From contig NZ_CABGGS010000012.1 of NCBI RefSeq assembly GCF_902158555.1, positions 172,880 through 236,879 of the forward strand: 64,000 nt of DNA, written 5' to 3'. This document shows positions 33,170 through 42,159 of the stretch, piece by piece. How positions within the stretch are numbered: the first letter of the stretch is position 1; the number at the start of each line of letters is the position of its first letter. Origin of the DNA: Klebsiella spallanzanii. Lineage in GTDB: Bacteria > Pseudomonadota > Gammaproteobacteria > Enterobacterales > Enterobacteriaceae. Made by a program: the position numbers and the translations under genes. The notes beneath the pieces were generated by a model, which searched no databases, had not been told where the DNA came from, and was given only the letters and a program-made list of their open reading frames with translations.

Positions 33170-33195
33170 CCGGGCGGCATAAACGCGTCGCCCGG
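33170..33195. repeat. Single REP-like palindrome after phnX
   Basis: CCGGGCG (33170-33176) and CGCCCGG (33189-33195) form a hairpin 17 bases after phnX. There is no T run, so it is more likely a REP-type unit than a true terminator. Confidence 0.5.
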
Positions 33196-33256
33196 CGATC
33201 TCTTGTCACCCTTGCGATAACTCCCCGCTGTTCTCATACCGAAATCCGGCTCTTTT

Positions 33257-33354
33257 TAGCAAATATGACCATCCTGTAATGCCGATCACACTTTACCGCT
33301 GGTAACGGATTTGTTCAGGAAAGACAGCCGGATCATTAAGCTTTTTTTTCCACG
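33257..33354 (+). promoter_or_regulatory. Putative CRP site and AraC-type half-sites upstream of the GH42 gene
   Basis: TGTAA-N6-TCACA at 33275-33290 matches the CRP consensus at 9 of 10 key bases. On its left, TAGC-N7-ACCATC (33257-33273) resembles the arabinose I1 half-site TAGC-N7-TCCATA. A second such site, AAGC-N7-TCCACG (33338-33354), lies nearer the gene. This fits control by CRP and by the AraC-like protein encoded downstream. The -10 box is uncertain (TATTCC at 33373-33378 is a candidate). Confidence 0.55.
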
Positions 33355-33423
33355 CCCGGAATATATTAACGCTATTCCAGTCACCAGCATTGGCGAATAA
33401 CGAAACCACGGAGAAAGCTAAAT

Positions 33424-35463
33424 ATGGCAGGTCTTTATTATGGTGTGGCCTATTACGATGAGTACATTCGTGAGGAGCGCCTGGAAAAAGATATCGAGAT
33501 GATGGTTGCCGCTGGCATTAACGTTGTCAGAATTGCGGAATCCACCTGGAGCACGCTGGAGCCTGAAGAGAATACGTTTAATTTCTACCATATCGATCGC
33601 GTGCTCGACGCCATGCACCGCGCGGGCATCTCCGTTATTATCGGCACGCCAACCTACGCCATCCCAGGCTGGCTGGCGCGCAAGCACCCGGATGCGCTGG
33701 TCACCACGCCAGGTGGTCATGAAAAATATGGCCGTCGGCAGATTATGGATATCGTTAACCCGCATTTTCTTCAGCATGCCGAAAAGGTTATTCGCGCTCT
33801 GCTTAATCATGTTCACCATCATCCGGCTATTATTGGCTATCAGGTTGATAATGAAACAAAGCATTATGACAATACCGGCGAATATATAGAGACGGCGTTT
33901 AAAGCATCATTGAAAAAACAGTTCCCGGATATCCGCCAGATGAACGATGCCTTTGGGCTTGAGTACTGGAGCAATCGCATTGATTGCTGGGAAGATTTTC
34001 CCCCTGTCGCCAGCACTATCAACGCCAGCCTCGGCTGCGCTTTTGCCCGTTTTCGTCGGGAGAAGGTCGCGGAGTATCTGGCCTGGCAGGCCGATATCGT
34101 GCGGGAATACGCGCGGCCAGAGCAGTTTGTTACGCAAAACTTCGATTTTGAATGGCGCGGTTATTCTTTTGGCCTTCAGCCGCAGGTCGATCATTTCTCT
34201 GCCGCGCAGGCAATGAGCGTTGTCAGCGTCGACGTTTATCACCCAGGTCAGGATCATCTTAGCGGACGGGAAATAGCCTTCAGCGGCGATATGGCGAGAA
34301 ACCTGAAAAATGGGCGCAATTATTATGTTATGGAGACGCAGGCTCAGGGTTTTGCCAAATGGACGCCGTGGCCCGGTCAATTGCGTTTGCAGGCATTCAG
34401 CCATATCGCCAGCGGCGCCAGCATGGTTTCTTACTGGCACTGGCATTCCATCCACAACTCCTATGAAACCTACTGGAAAGGGCTTATCAGCCATGATTTC
34501 GCCCCAGGACCTACTTACCAGGAGGCGATGACTATCGGTCAGGAGATGGCTCAGTTGTCCGGCGTTCTTAACGAACTGCGCGTGGAAAACGATGTCGCGA
34601 TTCTGGTCAGCAATGATGCGATGGAAGCCATGAACTGGTTTAAACCCGATACTCCGCAGCCCGGGCTGAACAACCACGGTCATTACATTTACAACGATAT
34701 CCTGCGACGGTTCTGGGATGCGCTTTATGACAATAATGTCGCGGTGGATATCATCAACACCCTTGACCCGCAGAGCAGTCAATACAAGGTCGTGGTTATC
34801 CCGGCGCTCTACTGTGCAACTGATGAACAGCTTGAGCGTATCAACCAGTTTGTTGAAAACGGCGGCAAAGTACTGATTGGCTTTAAGTCCGGATTTTGTG
34901 ATGAGAATGTCAGGGTGCGCGCTGAAACCCAGCCTGCAATACTGAATAAATGCTGCGGCGTCAGCTATAGCCAGTTCGTCATTCCAGAAAACGTGGGGCT
35001 TCGGGCCGAAGCAGAGACGTTGATTTGCGCCCCTGATGAACGCCCGGAAATGTGGATGGAGTTGCTGACTCCGAACACTGAAAAGACCGCCGTTCTGCTG
35101 CGTTATGACCACCCGGTCTGGGGACAATATGCCGCCGCCACGCTGTCGAATTACGGTAAAGGGCAAGCGCTCTATGTTGGCTGTTTGCCCTCCAGTAAGG
35201 TGATATTCGACCTGTTTAGCACGCTCTCGTCAGATACGCCGCTGGTCTCCTCTACGCCAGAGTATCAGTGGCCGCTGGTTGTTCGCCGCGCCGTAAACAG
35301 CCAGGGCGAGGCGGTGCAATTTATTTTCAATTATTGCGCCACGCCTGCAACAATCAGTACTGAGGCCGAAGTGACGGAACCACTGAGCGGGAAACGGTAT
35401 CATCAGGGAGAACACGTTGAGATTGATGCCTGGGGCATGCGGTTGTTTGTGAAATCACGGTAA
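33424..35463 (+). CDS. Beta-galactosidase, GH42
   Basis: 679 residues, the usual GH42 size. An N-terminal TIM barrel (about 1-380) with acid/base Glu144 in YQVDNET and likely nucleophile Glu304 in YYVMETQAQG, then a trimerisation domain (about 385-600, class I glutamine-amidotransferase-like VVVIPALYCATDEQLERI) and a short beta domain. No signal peptide, so it is cytoplasmic. It hydrolyses terminal beta-galactosyl or possibly alpha-arabinosyl units of small oligosaccharides. First gene of a locus with an AraC-like regulator and an MFS transporter. Confidence 0.92.
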   Translation: MAGLYYGVAYYDEYIREERLEKDIEMMVAAGINVVRIAESTWSTLEPEENTFNFYHIDRVLDAMHRAGISVIIGTPTYAIPGWLARKHPDALVTTPGGHEKYGRRQIMDIVNPHFLQHAEKVIRALLNHVHHHPAIIGYQVDNETKHYDNTGEYIETAFKASLKKQFPDIRQMNDAFGLEYWSNRIDCWEDFPPVASTINASLGCAFARFRREKVAEYLAWQADIVREYARPEQFVTQNFDFEWRGYSFGLQPQVDHFSAAQAMSVVSVDVYHPGQDHLSGREIAFSGDMARNLKNGRNYYVMETQAQGFAKWTPWPGQLRLQAFSHIASGASMVSYWHWHSIHNSYETYWKGLISHDFAPGPTYQEAMTIGQEMAQLSGVLNELRVENDVAILVSNDAMEAMNWFKPDTPQPGLNNHGHYIYNDILRRFWDALYDNNVAVDIINTLDPQSSQYKVVVIPALYCATDEQLERINQFVENGGKVLIGFKSGFCDENVRVRAETQPAILNKCCGVSYSQFVIPENVGLRAEAETLICAPDERPEMWMELLTPNTEKTAVLLRYDHPVWGQYAAATLSNYGKGQALYVGCLPSSKVIFDLFSTLSSDTPLVSSTPEYQWPLVVRRAVNSQGEAVQFIFNYCATPATISTEAEVTEPLSGKRYHQGEHVEIDAWGMRLFVKSR

Positions 35464-35480
35464 TTTTCGCGAGGTGGTGT

Positions 35481-36338
35481 ATGTGTTTTACCTTTGATGC
35501 GTATCTGGTGGCTGGATTCACACCGGTTATCCGCAGCGGTCCTCTCGATACCCCGATAGACCGTCCGGACGGAATGGAAGGGTATATTATTAATATTACC
35601 GTGAGGGGAAAAGCGTGGGTAAAAACCAAAGAAGGCACATACATTACCTGCGAAAAGAATGACTTACTCATTTTTCCACCCGGCGTGCCACATCATTATG
35701 GGCGAGATGAAAACAGCGATTGCTGGGATCACTTTTGGATTTACTTTATTCCCCGTCCTTATTGGCATAATTGGCTCACCTGGCAAGGTAGTGAAGGTGA
35801 ACCAGGCAAACTTACGTTAAAAAGTGAGCTCGATGGTGAATTAATGAAGACGCTGTTCAGCGAGGCGATTACCTTCTTTTCTGAAGGCGACGCGCTGTCA
35901 GAGGCGATATCGATGAACGTCCTTGAACGTATCATCCTGAATTGTTATCGACTACAGGAAGATACACAGAAGAAAACGCGCGATGCCAGAGTGGAGGAGG
36001 TCTGTCTCTATTTGAACCGGCATATCACCGAAGATTTGAGCATCGCCGACCTCGCCGCGCAGGTCTGCTTGTCGCCGTCTCGTCTGTCTCATTTGTTCCG
36101 CGAAGAGACCGGGCAGACCATTAATGAATGGAAAGAAGAACAGCGGATATATCGCGCTAAAAATATGCTGCAAAATACCGTGCTGTCTATCTCTGATATT
36201 GCACAATTAAGCGGATATAACGATGCCTTTTATTTCTCAAGAATTTTTCGTCGCCACTGCGGAGTCTCCCCTCGGCGATATAGAAATAATTATATCAAGC
36301 TTATTCCGGATAAAAGCAGCAACTCCAGTGGCACTTGA
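35481..36338 (+). CDS. AraC-like regulator closely resembling arabinose AraC
   Basis: 285 residues with an N-terminal cupin sensor and two C-terminal helix-turn-helix motifs. Unlike most of the family it follows true AraC along much of its length: HLVAG-like YLVAGFTPV, FIDRPLGMKGY-like PIDRPDGMEGYI, LLIFPPGVPHHYGR, PRPYWHNWLTW, and QVCLSPSRLSHLFREETG. It is probably a divergent AraC paralogue that senses a related sugar. Start ATG 35481 is 17 bases after the GH42 stop. It is an unlikely arabinose regulator as no ara genes are present. Confidence 0.88.
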   Translation: MCFTFDAYLVAGFTPVIRSGPLDTPIDRPDGMEGYIINITVRGKAWVKTKEGTYITCEKNDLLIFPPGVPHHYGRDENSDCWDHFWIYFIPRPYWHNWLTWQGSEGEPGKLTLKSELDGELMKTLFSEAITFFSEGDALSEAISMNVLERIILNCYRLQEDTQKKTRDARVEEVCLYLNRHITEDLSIADLAAQVCLSPSRLSHLFREETGQTINEWKEEQRIYRAKNMLQNTVLSISDIAQLSGYNDAFYFSRIFRRHCGVSPRRYRNNYIKLIPDKSSNSSGT

Positions 36339-36345
36339 ATTTTAA

Positions 36346-36537
36346 TATACCCTAAATAATTCGAGTTGCAGGACAAGGCACTTGTGCCTTGAACAGCGCT
36401 TGCGCTGGCCCCGAAGGGGCGAGGCCATAGGCCGAGTAACGCGGAAAGGGAGTGAATCCCGATGAGCTTACTCTGGTAAGTGATTCGGGTGAACGAGCGC
36501 AGTCAACACACCTGCAACTTGAAGTATGACGGGTATA
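36346..36537. repeat. Intergenic inverted-repeat element, copy B (long form)
   Basis: A 192-bp element with ~27-bp imperfect terminal inverted repeats, TATACCC...AGTTGCAGG at the left against CCTGCAACTTG...GGGTATA at the right (about 22 of 27 matches). Read in reverse it has the same ends and the same TCACTTAC/GTAAGC centre as copies A and D. Inside are further GC hairpins (GCCCC GAA GGGGC). It lies between the AraC-like gene and the MFS gene, fills most of that gap, and has no coding capacity. Confidence 0.82.
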
Positions 36538-36569
36538 AACACTACCTTTAAAATAAAAGGTTTACTCTA

Positions 36570-37886
36570 ATGAACACGAATAGCACCGATAAAACCATTA
36601 ATTTGGGTGGGTGGTCTGCGTCAGTCAGTAATGAAAAACAGCCGAAACCCCCAGTACTTTTAGGTCTTGCCGTCGGAATCGGCGCGCTGCTGTGGCTGGC
36701 TCCGTTTATGGGGCTCAATTCCGTTCTGAACCCGGCCAAGCTCAGTCGAATTATCGGTGGGGGGTCAGAGGTTAATAATTTTCTTGCTCTGCTTGGCACT
36801 CTTGGCGCGGTCACCTCAACGATTACCACCATTATTATCGGCGCGCTGTCTGACCTCACGCGCTCCCGCTGGGGCCGCCGGACGCCGTGGATTTTATCCG
36901 GCTCGGTCCTGACCGCCCTGGTGATGGTGGGTCTGGGAATGATTGAAACCAAAGAGCAACTGTGGATTTTTATCCTTCTCTGGTGCTTATTACAGACCTT
37001 TATAAACTTTGTTGTTGCACCGCTGATTGCCGTCATTGCTGACCGCATCGCGCCAAAACACCGGGGGTTAATTTCCTCTATTTATGCGGCGGGTTTTATC
37101 ATCGGTCAGTACGGCGGCCCGGTGGTTGGCGGGTTCTTTCTTAGCGATAGCCATCCAGAGCTAGTCAATACCGGTTATTACGTTCTGGCGGTGGCGATGC
37201 TGCTCTCCGGCCCGATTGCGGCAGTCATCATCAAAGAGCCATCCAGCCTCGGCATGCCGCGGCAAAAAATCAACCGCAGCAACTTTGCCCAGTACTTTAT
37301 TTTTCCGGTACGCAATGCGCGCGACTTTTACCTGGCGCTGTTTGGCAAAATGCTGATTGCCATCACCATTACCGCTTTTAGCGTTTATCAGCTCTTTTTC
37401 CTGACCAGCGGAATGGGGCTCAATAGCGCCGATGCCGGGAAGTATATTTCCCTGGCGGGGGTCGCCACGATGATAACCGCGCTGATCTTTGCGCCTATTT
37501 CCGGCCCGATTTCCGACAAACTGCGCACTCGCAAAAAGCCGGTGTTTCTCGCCGCCGTGTTGATTGCCGCCGGGACGGTGATCCCGTTTATTTACGGGCA
37601 GCCCGCGGCGATGATCTGGTACGGAGTTATTGCGGGTATTGGTTCGGGGATTTTCTTTTCGGTCGATCAAGCACTGAATCTGGAGGTGCTGCCTAATCCC
37701 GAAAACTCGGCAAAAGACCTCGGCATCCTGAATTTTGCCAATACCGGTGCGCAAATTCTTGGGCCCGTATTAGGCGCGATTCTGTTTAGCGTGGTGGGTA
37801 ACCAGTACCTGCCCATCCTGCCTATTCTGGCCGTTATCGCGCTGGCAGGTGGGGGACTGATTATGATGATAAAACAGGTAGATTGA
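36570..37886 (+). CDS. MFS sugar transporter of the GH42 locus
   Basis: 438 residues with about 12 membrane helices after a ~27-residue cytoplasmic start. The loop SDLTRSRWGRRTPWILSG after TM2 is the D-x3-R-x-G-RR-P-W motif shared by GPH/SLC45-type sugar porters. It probably imports the galactoside cleaved by the GH42 enzyme. It is separated from the regulator gene by the copy B repeat, so it may have its own promoter. Substrate not deducible. Confidence 0.85.
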   Translation: MNTNSTDKTINLGGWSASVSNEKQPKPPVLLGLAVGIGALLWLAPFMGLNSVLNPAKLSRIIGGGSEVNNFLALLGTLGAVTSTITTIIIGALSDLTRSRWGRRTPWILSGSVLTALVMVGLGMIETKEQLWIFILLWCLLQTFINFVVAPLIAVIADRIAPKHRGLISSIYAAGFIIGQYGGPVVGGFFLSDSHPELVNTGYYVLAVAMLLSGPIAAVIIKEPSSLGMPRQKINRSNFAQYFIFPVRNARDFYLALFGKMLIAITITAFSVYQLFFLTSGMGLNSADAGKYISLAGVATMITALIFAPISGPISDKLRTRKKPVFLAAVLIAAGTVIPFIYGQPAAMIWYGVIAGIGSGIFFSVDQALNLEVLPNPENSAKDLGILNFANTGAQILGPVLGAILFSVVGNQYLPILPILAVIALAGGGLIMMIKQVD

Positions 37887-37893
37887 ACGTTAT

Positions 37894-37921
37894 CCCCCGG
37901 CGAGCACTGCGCCGTCGGGGG
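37894..37921. terminator. Hairpin between the MFS gene and nepI
   Basis: CCCCCGGCG (37894-37902) pairs with CGCCG-T-CGGGGG (37910-37921) in the 42-base gap between two converging genes. It probably terminates from one or both sides, although flanking T runs are short. Confidence 0.65.
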
Positions 37922-37928
37922 CAAATCT

Positions 37929-39116
37929 TTATGATGAAATCCGCACTTTCGTCGCCACCAGCAGGCCGGTGAGCAGCATCAAAGTACCGGAAATCACCAG
38001 CGGTGACAGCAGGCCGAGATGGTCTAACGCCACGCCGCCGACCGCCGCGCCGCAGGTATTGGCTAACTGGATCACCGCCACCTGAATCGACCCGGCTTTC
38101 TCTGCCTGATCGGAAAGGGAGCGAGTGATCCACGTTGACCAGCCTACCGGTACCAGGGCGAAGGCAAAGCCCCAGATAACCGCCACCGTCGACGATACAA
38201 TTTTACTCTCTCCCCACAGCACCAGCACCGCAGCGCTGATGGCCAGCACCACTGGCGCAATCGCCAGTGCCGCTTTTACTGAACGTTTGAGCAGCATGGA
38301 AGAGAGCGAGGTGCCAACAAAGCTGGCGATACCGAAGCTCAGCAGCACCAGCGTCAGGCCGTCAACGTCGAAGCCCGCGAGGGTCATATATACCGGGCGA
38401 ATATAGGTAAAGAAGGCGAACTGACCGGCGAAGGCCATAAAGATGGCGCACATCCCGGCCATCACGCCGGGACGCTTCAGCAGGCCGAGCATATTTTGCT
38501 GCTGCGACGACGACTCGCCCGGCAGCGAAGGCAGCGCCTTCAGCACCCAAATCGTACAGACCACGCCCATTACCGCCGCGGCGTTAAAAACGTTACGCCA
38601 GCCGATAATCCCGCCAAGGAAGCTGCCCAACGGCGCGGCGATCACTAATGCTATCGACACTGCACCAAAAATTACCGATAGCGCTTTGGGCACCACGCGC
38701 ATCGGCACCAGCCGCATGGTCAACGACGCCGACATCGCCCAAAAGCCGCCCAGTGCCAGGCCAAGGCAGGCGCGTCCCACCAGCAGTAACGCAAAGCTGT
38801 TAGCAAAGGAGACCAGCAGACAGGAGACAGTCAGCAAGACTGAAAACAGAATCACCACGTAGCGGCGGTCGGTACTGCGAATAATCGAAGTGATAAACAG
38901 GCTGGCAAACATCGCCACGAACGCGGTGGTGGTGACCGATTGCCCGGCGACGCCTTCAGAAATACCCAGATCCTGCGCCATCGGCGTGAGCAGGCTCACC
39001 GGCAGGAATTCAACGGTAATCAGGCAGGCAACGCAGAAGGCCACTGCAAAAACCGCCGACCAGTTTGGTCGCGCCGCCGGGCTGGCGTGTGGCGTGGATG
39101 CATTCGAAGGAGTCAT
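37929..39116 (-). CDS. nepI: Purine ribonucleoside exporter NepI, MFS
   Basis: 395 residues (E. coli 396), 12 membrane helices of the DHA1 branch. Segments [34 protein letters not shown] and [12 protein letters not shown] match NepI, which exports inosine and related nucleosides. The start ATG at 39116 follows CAGGTAAC. In E. coli it lies next to yicN; here a toxin-antitoxin pair and an SRPBCC gene intervene. Confidence 0.94.
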   Translation of the reverse strand: MTPSNASTPHASPAARPNWSAVFAVAFCVACLITVEFLPVSLLTPMAQDLGISEGVAGQSVTTTAFVAMFASLFITSIIRSTDRRYVVILFSVLLTVSCLLVSFANSFALLLVGRACLGLALGGFWAMSASLTMRLVPMRVVPKALSVIFGAVSIALVIAAPLGSFLGGIIGWRNVFNAAAVMGVVCTIWVLKALPSLPGESSSQQQNMLGLLKRPGVMAGMCAIFMAFAGQFAFFTYIRPVYMTLAGFDVDGLTLVLLSFGIASFVGTSLSSMLLKRSVKAALAIAPVVLAISAAVLVLWGESKIVSSTVAVIWGFAFALVPVGWSTWITRSLSDQAEKAGSIQVAVIQLANTCGAAVGGVALDHLGLLSPLVISGTLMLLTGLLVATKVRISS

Positions 39117-39285
39117 AAGTTACCTGCAGGGTTGAATACGGAGAAGCCGCGCAGTGTAACATTTTAAATGTGACGAATTTAACGTTTTGACAACTTTTCA
39201 GGCTTTTCAAAGCGCTTGCGTGGCTGCTCGCATAATCAGAAAAACGTGTTTTTAGGTATTTAAGAAGAGTAAGAGGAAGAAATAT

Positions 39286-39304
39286 TATAGCACCTGGTGC
39301 TATA
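39286..39304. promoter_or_regulatory. Palindromic autoregulatory operator of the HigBA-type pair
   Basis: TATAGCACC-T-GGTGCTATA is a perfect 9-bp inverted repeat around one base, 25 bases before the toxin start and overlapping a possible -10 (TATTAT, 39283-39288). Its form and position are those of a site bound by the antitoxin dimer. Confidence 0.75.
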
Positions 39305-39328
39305 TTTAAGGTTACAGGATGTCAGCCG

Positions 39329-39688
39329 ATGCGTGTTTTCAAAACTAAATGGTTTACCAGGGAAGCCCGAACCCATGCAATTGATGATGATGAATTATGT
39401 ACAGCGATTGAGGCAACCATTCAGGGAAAAGCAGATAACCTTGGTGGCGGGGTTTACAAAAAACGCCTCAATAAGAATCGCGATCGCGCAATTATCCTGG
39501 CAAAGGGGGCTGAGCATTGGTTTTACACGTTTTTATGCGCCAAACAGGATATCACCAATATCGATAATCGAGAGCTAGCGGCATTCCGTGAGTTAGCCAG
39601 GCATTATTCCCTTCTCAGCGAGGAGAAAATGGCCGTATTGGTTAAGCGAAAAGAATTGGTGGAGATTTGTCATGATTGCAAAAACTAA
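39329..39688 (+). CDS. Type II toxin, RelE/HigB family (RelE_toxin_2)
   Basis: 119 residues. MRVFKTKWFTREARTH, LGGGVYKKRLNKN, then WFYTFLCAKQDITNI is the pattern of the HigB-like mRNA-interferase family of chromosomal addiction modules. The usual 'R..K.GG.R...' core is here KKRLNKNRDRAIILAK. It should cleave mRNA at the ribosome. Toxin-first gene order, as in higBA; it overlaps the antitoxin gene by 17 bases. Confidence 0.9.
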   Translation: MRVFKTKWFTREARTHAIDDDELCTAIEATIQGKADNLGGGVYKKRLNKNRDRAIILAKGAEHWFYTFLCAKQDITNIDNRELAAFRELARHYSLLSEEKMAVLVKRKELVEICHDCKN

Positions 39689-39995
39689 ATTCAAAAGCCC
39701 AGCTTTTGAAGCTATCCATAGCGCCGCTGCGGGTTTGTACAGTGTTGATGCCATTCCACAGGAGACAATGCGCAGCTTCGATGAAGCCTGTCTCAACAAC
39801 GTAAGCGATTTTCAACCTGGTGAAATTAAGGCTTTGCGGGAGCATTTCAACGTCAGCCAGCCCGTTTTTGCGCGCTATCTGAACACCAGCGTTTCCACGA
39901 TCCAAAAATGGGAAAGCGGGGCAAAACGCCCCGGTGGGCTGGCGCTGAAATTACTCAACATCGTGCAAAAACATGGGCTAGAGGTGCTGGCGTAA
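39672..39995 (+). CDS. Antitoxin with Cro/C1-type HTH (HigA/NadS-like)
   Basis: 107 residues; the C-terminal half (about 50-105) is a helix-turn-helix: GEIKALREHFNVSQPVFARYLNTSVSTIQKWESGAKRPGG (quoted in parts) in which FNVSQPVFARYLNTSVSTIQ is the DNA-reading part. The N-terminal half should bind the toxin. The start ATG 39672 has GGAG just before it. It likely represses the operon at the palindrome upstream of the toxin gene. Confidence 0.9.
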   Translation: MIAKTKFKSPAFEAIHSAAAGLYSVDAIPQETMRSFDEACLNNVSDFQPGEIKALREHFNVSQPVFARYLNTSVSTIQKWESGAKRPGGLALKLLNIVQKHGLEVLA

Positions 39996-40019
39996 TAGAT
40001 TACTCCGGGCCACTATCGA

Positions 40020-40547
40020 TTATTTAGCCTTATGCGCCGCTGTCACCAGACCGCAAATCCACTCCTGATGCCCATTAATCATCGGATTGGGTACGGTGCG
40101 CGCCAGCTCCTGCGCCGGTACGCCTTTCTGCGACTCCTGGGTCAAAATACGCACCCGCCCGCCGGGTAAATCCTCAAACAGCCAGGCGTGGATCACGTCG
40201 AGGCGCGTAGTCTCATCGCCTTCCGCCCAGCCGTGCCAGGCCACGCGCGCTGCTTGTCCGGCGACCGGTGGAACGTACTCGGTGACCTGTGCTTCAATCG
40301 GGAAGCCGAAAGTGGAGAAACGAAAGCGGGCGTTGGCGCTCAGCTTCGGGCCGCTGCCGTCGTGAAAACGAATATCGGCGACGTTGCTGTAGTAGCTCGG
40401 CCACAGGGTGGTATCGTCGAGCTGCGCCCAGATTTGTGCTGCCGTCAGGCCGCTGACGATGATTTCGTTGGAAGCGAAGTTATCGGTGGTGCCCGGCAGG
40501 TAATCTTGCGGCCAGATGATGGCGCTTTGTTGCGATGGCTGTTGCAT
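40020..40547 (-). CDS. SRPBCC (START-like) domain protein
   Basis: 175 residues from ATG 40547 (GAGG at the right distance; a longer frame to 40583 is less likely). Polyketide-cyclase/START-like fold: ASNEIIVSGLTAAQIWAQLDDTTLWPSYYSNVADIRF at the N-terminal half and GRVRILTQESQKG toward the end. Such proteins bind hydrophobic ligands in a helix-grip cavity. Cytoplasmic. No known role; a LysR gene lies 600 bases away. Confidence 0.82.
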   Translation of the reverse strand: MQQPSQQSAIIWPQDYLPGTTDNFASNEIIVSGLTAAQIWAQLDDTTLWPSYYSNVADIRFHDGSGPKLSANARFRFSTFGFPIEAQVTEYVPPVAGQAARVAWHGWAEGDETTRLDVIHAWLFEDLPGGRVRILTQESQKGVPAQELARTVPNPMINGHQEWICGLVTAAHKAK

Positions 40548-40649
40548 GGTGAACCTCGTCAGTGTGTGTTTTAACGAGGTCAACTATGCGCCGCAGAGTG
40601 ATATAAATCGAATCACCATCTTTTATAAACATCATTAAAAATAGTGATA

Positions 40650-41102
40650 TCAGTGTAGCCAGTGGACGCCATCTTCCGGTAAAAACAGCGTGTTATAGCG
40701 TTCTTGCAGAGCATGCAGCTCGCTGATTTCCGGCTCCAGCTCGCGGAGGAAACCTTGCGCGAGGCGGATTTGCGCTTCGGTAATCGGTGCTGCAAGGCGG
40801 GCCTTTTGCATCAACCGATACCAGTAGTGCAGGTTTTGCTCGCTGCCGTCAACGATCCCCACCTGCCAGATAAGCAGCACCTGAGCGGCATTTTGCAGAT
40901 GCGCTTCATTAGGCCGCTCAAGGTAGCGCAGATACTCGTGACCGGCGGTTTTTCCCAGCTGATCGATCATCGATTCCAGCGGCACCGGCGTAATGCCTAA
41001 TCGTTCGCTCAGACGGCGAATTGCACGGCGTGAATCAGAGGTAAGCACCCGAAATCCCACAACAAATACCACTATCAGCGTGGCCAGTCCTAACCAGATC
41101 AT
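40650..41102 (-). CDS. yicN: YicN, DUF1198 protein
   Basis: 150 residues from ATG 41102 (AGAGGA five bases before), the E. coli length. One N-terminal membrane helix (MIWLGLATLIVVFVVGFRVL), then a helical cytoplasmic domain with AIRRLSERL, NAAQVLLIWQV..DGSEQN and the GVHWLH C-terminus shared with YicN. Function unknown. E. coli adeQ and adeD, which lie beside yicN, are not here. Confidence 0.93.
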   Translation of the reverse strand: MIWLGLATLIVVFVVGFRVLTSDSRRAIRRLSERLGITPVPLESMIDQLGKTAGHEYLRYLERPNEAHLQNAAQVLLIWQVGIVDGSEQNLHYWYRLMQKARLAAPITEAQIRLAQGFLRELEPEISELHALQERYNTLFLPEDGVHWLH

Positions 41103-41207
41103 GCATCCTCTCACTTAATCGCAGCCCCACTATCATAATGGGAATTTGCCTGCTGTCGACTGCCGGACGTACCATAATGTGACTTATCGCGGCTGCGGAT
41201 AGCTATC

Positions 41208-42113
41208 ATGAAATCTGATATCAGAAACCTCGATCTTAACCTGCTGAAAACGCTGGATGCGCTGCTCGATGAACGCAGCGTCACCCGGGCGGCGACGCGG
41301 CTTTCGCTCACCCAACCGGCGGTGAGCGGTATGCTGACCCGGCTGCGCGAAGCCTTTAACGACCCGCTGTTTATCCGCGCCCCGCACGGGATGGTGCCGA
41401 CCCTGCGCGCTCAGGCGCTGGCCTCGCCGGTTAAACAGCTGCTGACCGATGCCGAAGCCCTGCTGCAGCCCGCTGTTTTCGAACCGCTCAATGCTGATTT
41501 CACCTGGACTATTGCCGCCACCGACTATGCGCTGAAAGCGGTGATCGTGCCGTTTATCGCGGCTCTGAAGCCGCTGGCGCCGGGCATCCGCGTGCGCATT
41601 ATTCCGGAATCGCCCGCCACGCTGTTCGCTCAGACCGAACGCGGCGAAGTGGATATCGCGCTGCTGACGCCGCATTCCACGCCGCCGGATCTGCACAGCC
41701 GGGCGCTGTATCAGGAAGAGTATGTGTGCCTGATGCGCGCGGATCACCCGCAGGCTGCCGCGCCGCTGACCCTGGATTTATTCTGCGAGCTGGAGCATGT
41801 GCTGGTCTCCTGGCAGGGCGATAGTTTTCGCGGCGTGACTGATGACGCGCTGGCGGCGCTGGGTCGTTCCCGGCGAGTTGGGCTGTCGGTGAGCAGTTTT
41901 CTGGTTCTGCCGGAGGTGCTGGCGGTCAGCGATATGATAGCCGTGGTGCCGCGTCGGCTGGCGAAGATGGCATCAGGGATGAAAATCGCCCCGCCGCCGT
42001 TGGCGATACCCGGTTTTACCAAAAGCATGGCCTGGCATGAACGCAGCCATCGTGACCCGGCGCAGCAGTGGCTGCGGGAGCTGTTGCACCAGACGGCCCA
42101 GCAGGAAGCATAA
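41208..42113 (+). CDS. LysR-family transcriptional regulator
   Basis: 301 residues. Winged helix at the N-terminus (LLKTLDALLDERSVTRAATRLSLTQPAVSGMLTRLRE, quoted to show the helix-turn-helix) and a LysR substrate domain. Resembles the NodD/LinR-like subgroup. The target is unknown; it may act on the divergent yicN or the SRPBCC gene. It occupies the place of adeQ/adeD between yicN and uhpT in E. coli. Confidence 0.88.
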   Translation: MKSDIRNLDLNLLKTLDALLDERSVTRAATRLSLTQPAVSGMLTRLREAFNDPLFIRAPHGMVPTLRAQALASPVKQLLTDAEALLQPAVFEPLNADFTWTIAATDYALKAVIVPFIAALKPLAPGIRVRIIPESPATLFAQTERGEVDIALLTPHSTPPDLHSRALYQEEYVCLMRADHPQAAAPLTLDLFCELEHVLVSWQGDSFRGVTDDALAALGRSRRVGLSVSSFLVLPEVLAVSDMIAVVPRRLAKMASGMKIAPPPLAIPGFTKSMAWHERSHRDPAQQWLRELLHQTAQQEA

Positions 42114-42137
42114 AAAAGCCCGGCGCAAAGGCCGGGC
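42112..42137 (-). terminator. Rho-independent terminator of uhpT
   Basis: GCCCGGC (42118-42124) and GCCGGGC (42131-42137) with a six-base loop. On the minus strand the stem is followed by TTTTTTA (42117-42111). It may also act for the converging LysR gene. Confidence 0.85.
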
Positions 42138-42159
42138 AAAGTGACTCACACCCAATGAC

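Noticed and set aside
33907-35166. 419-codon minus-strand frame inside the GH42 gene
   Set aside because: Antisense of a clear GH42 enzyme with catalytic residues in place; no independent evidence.
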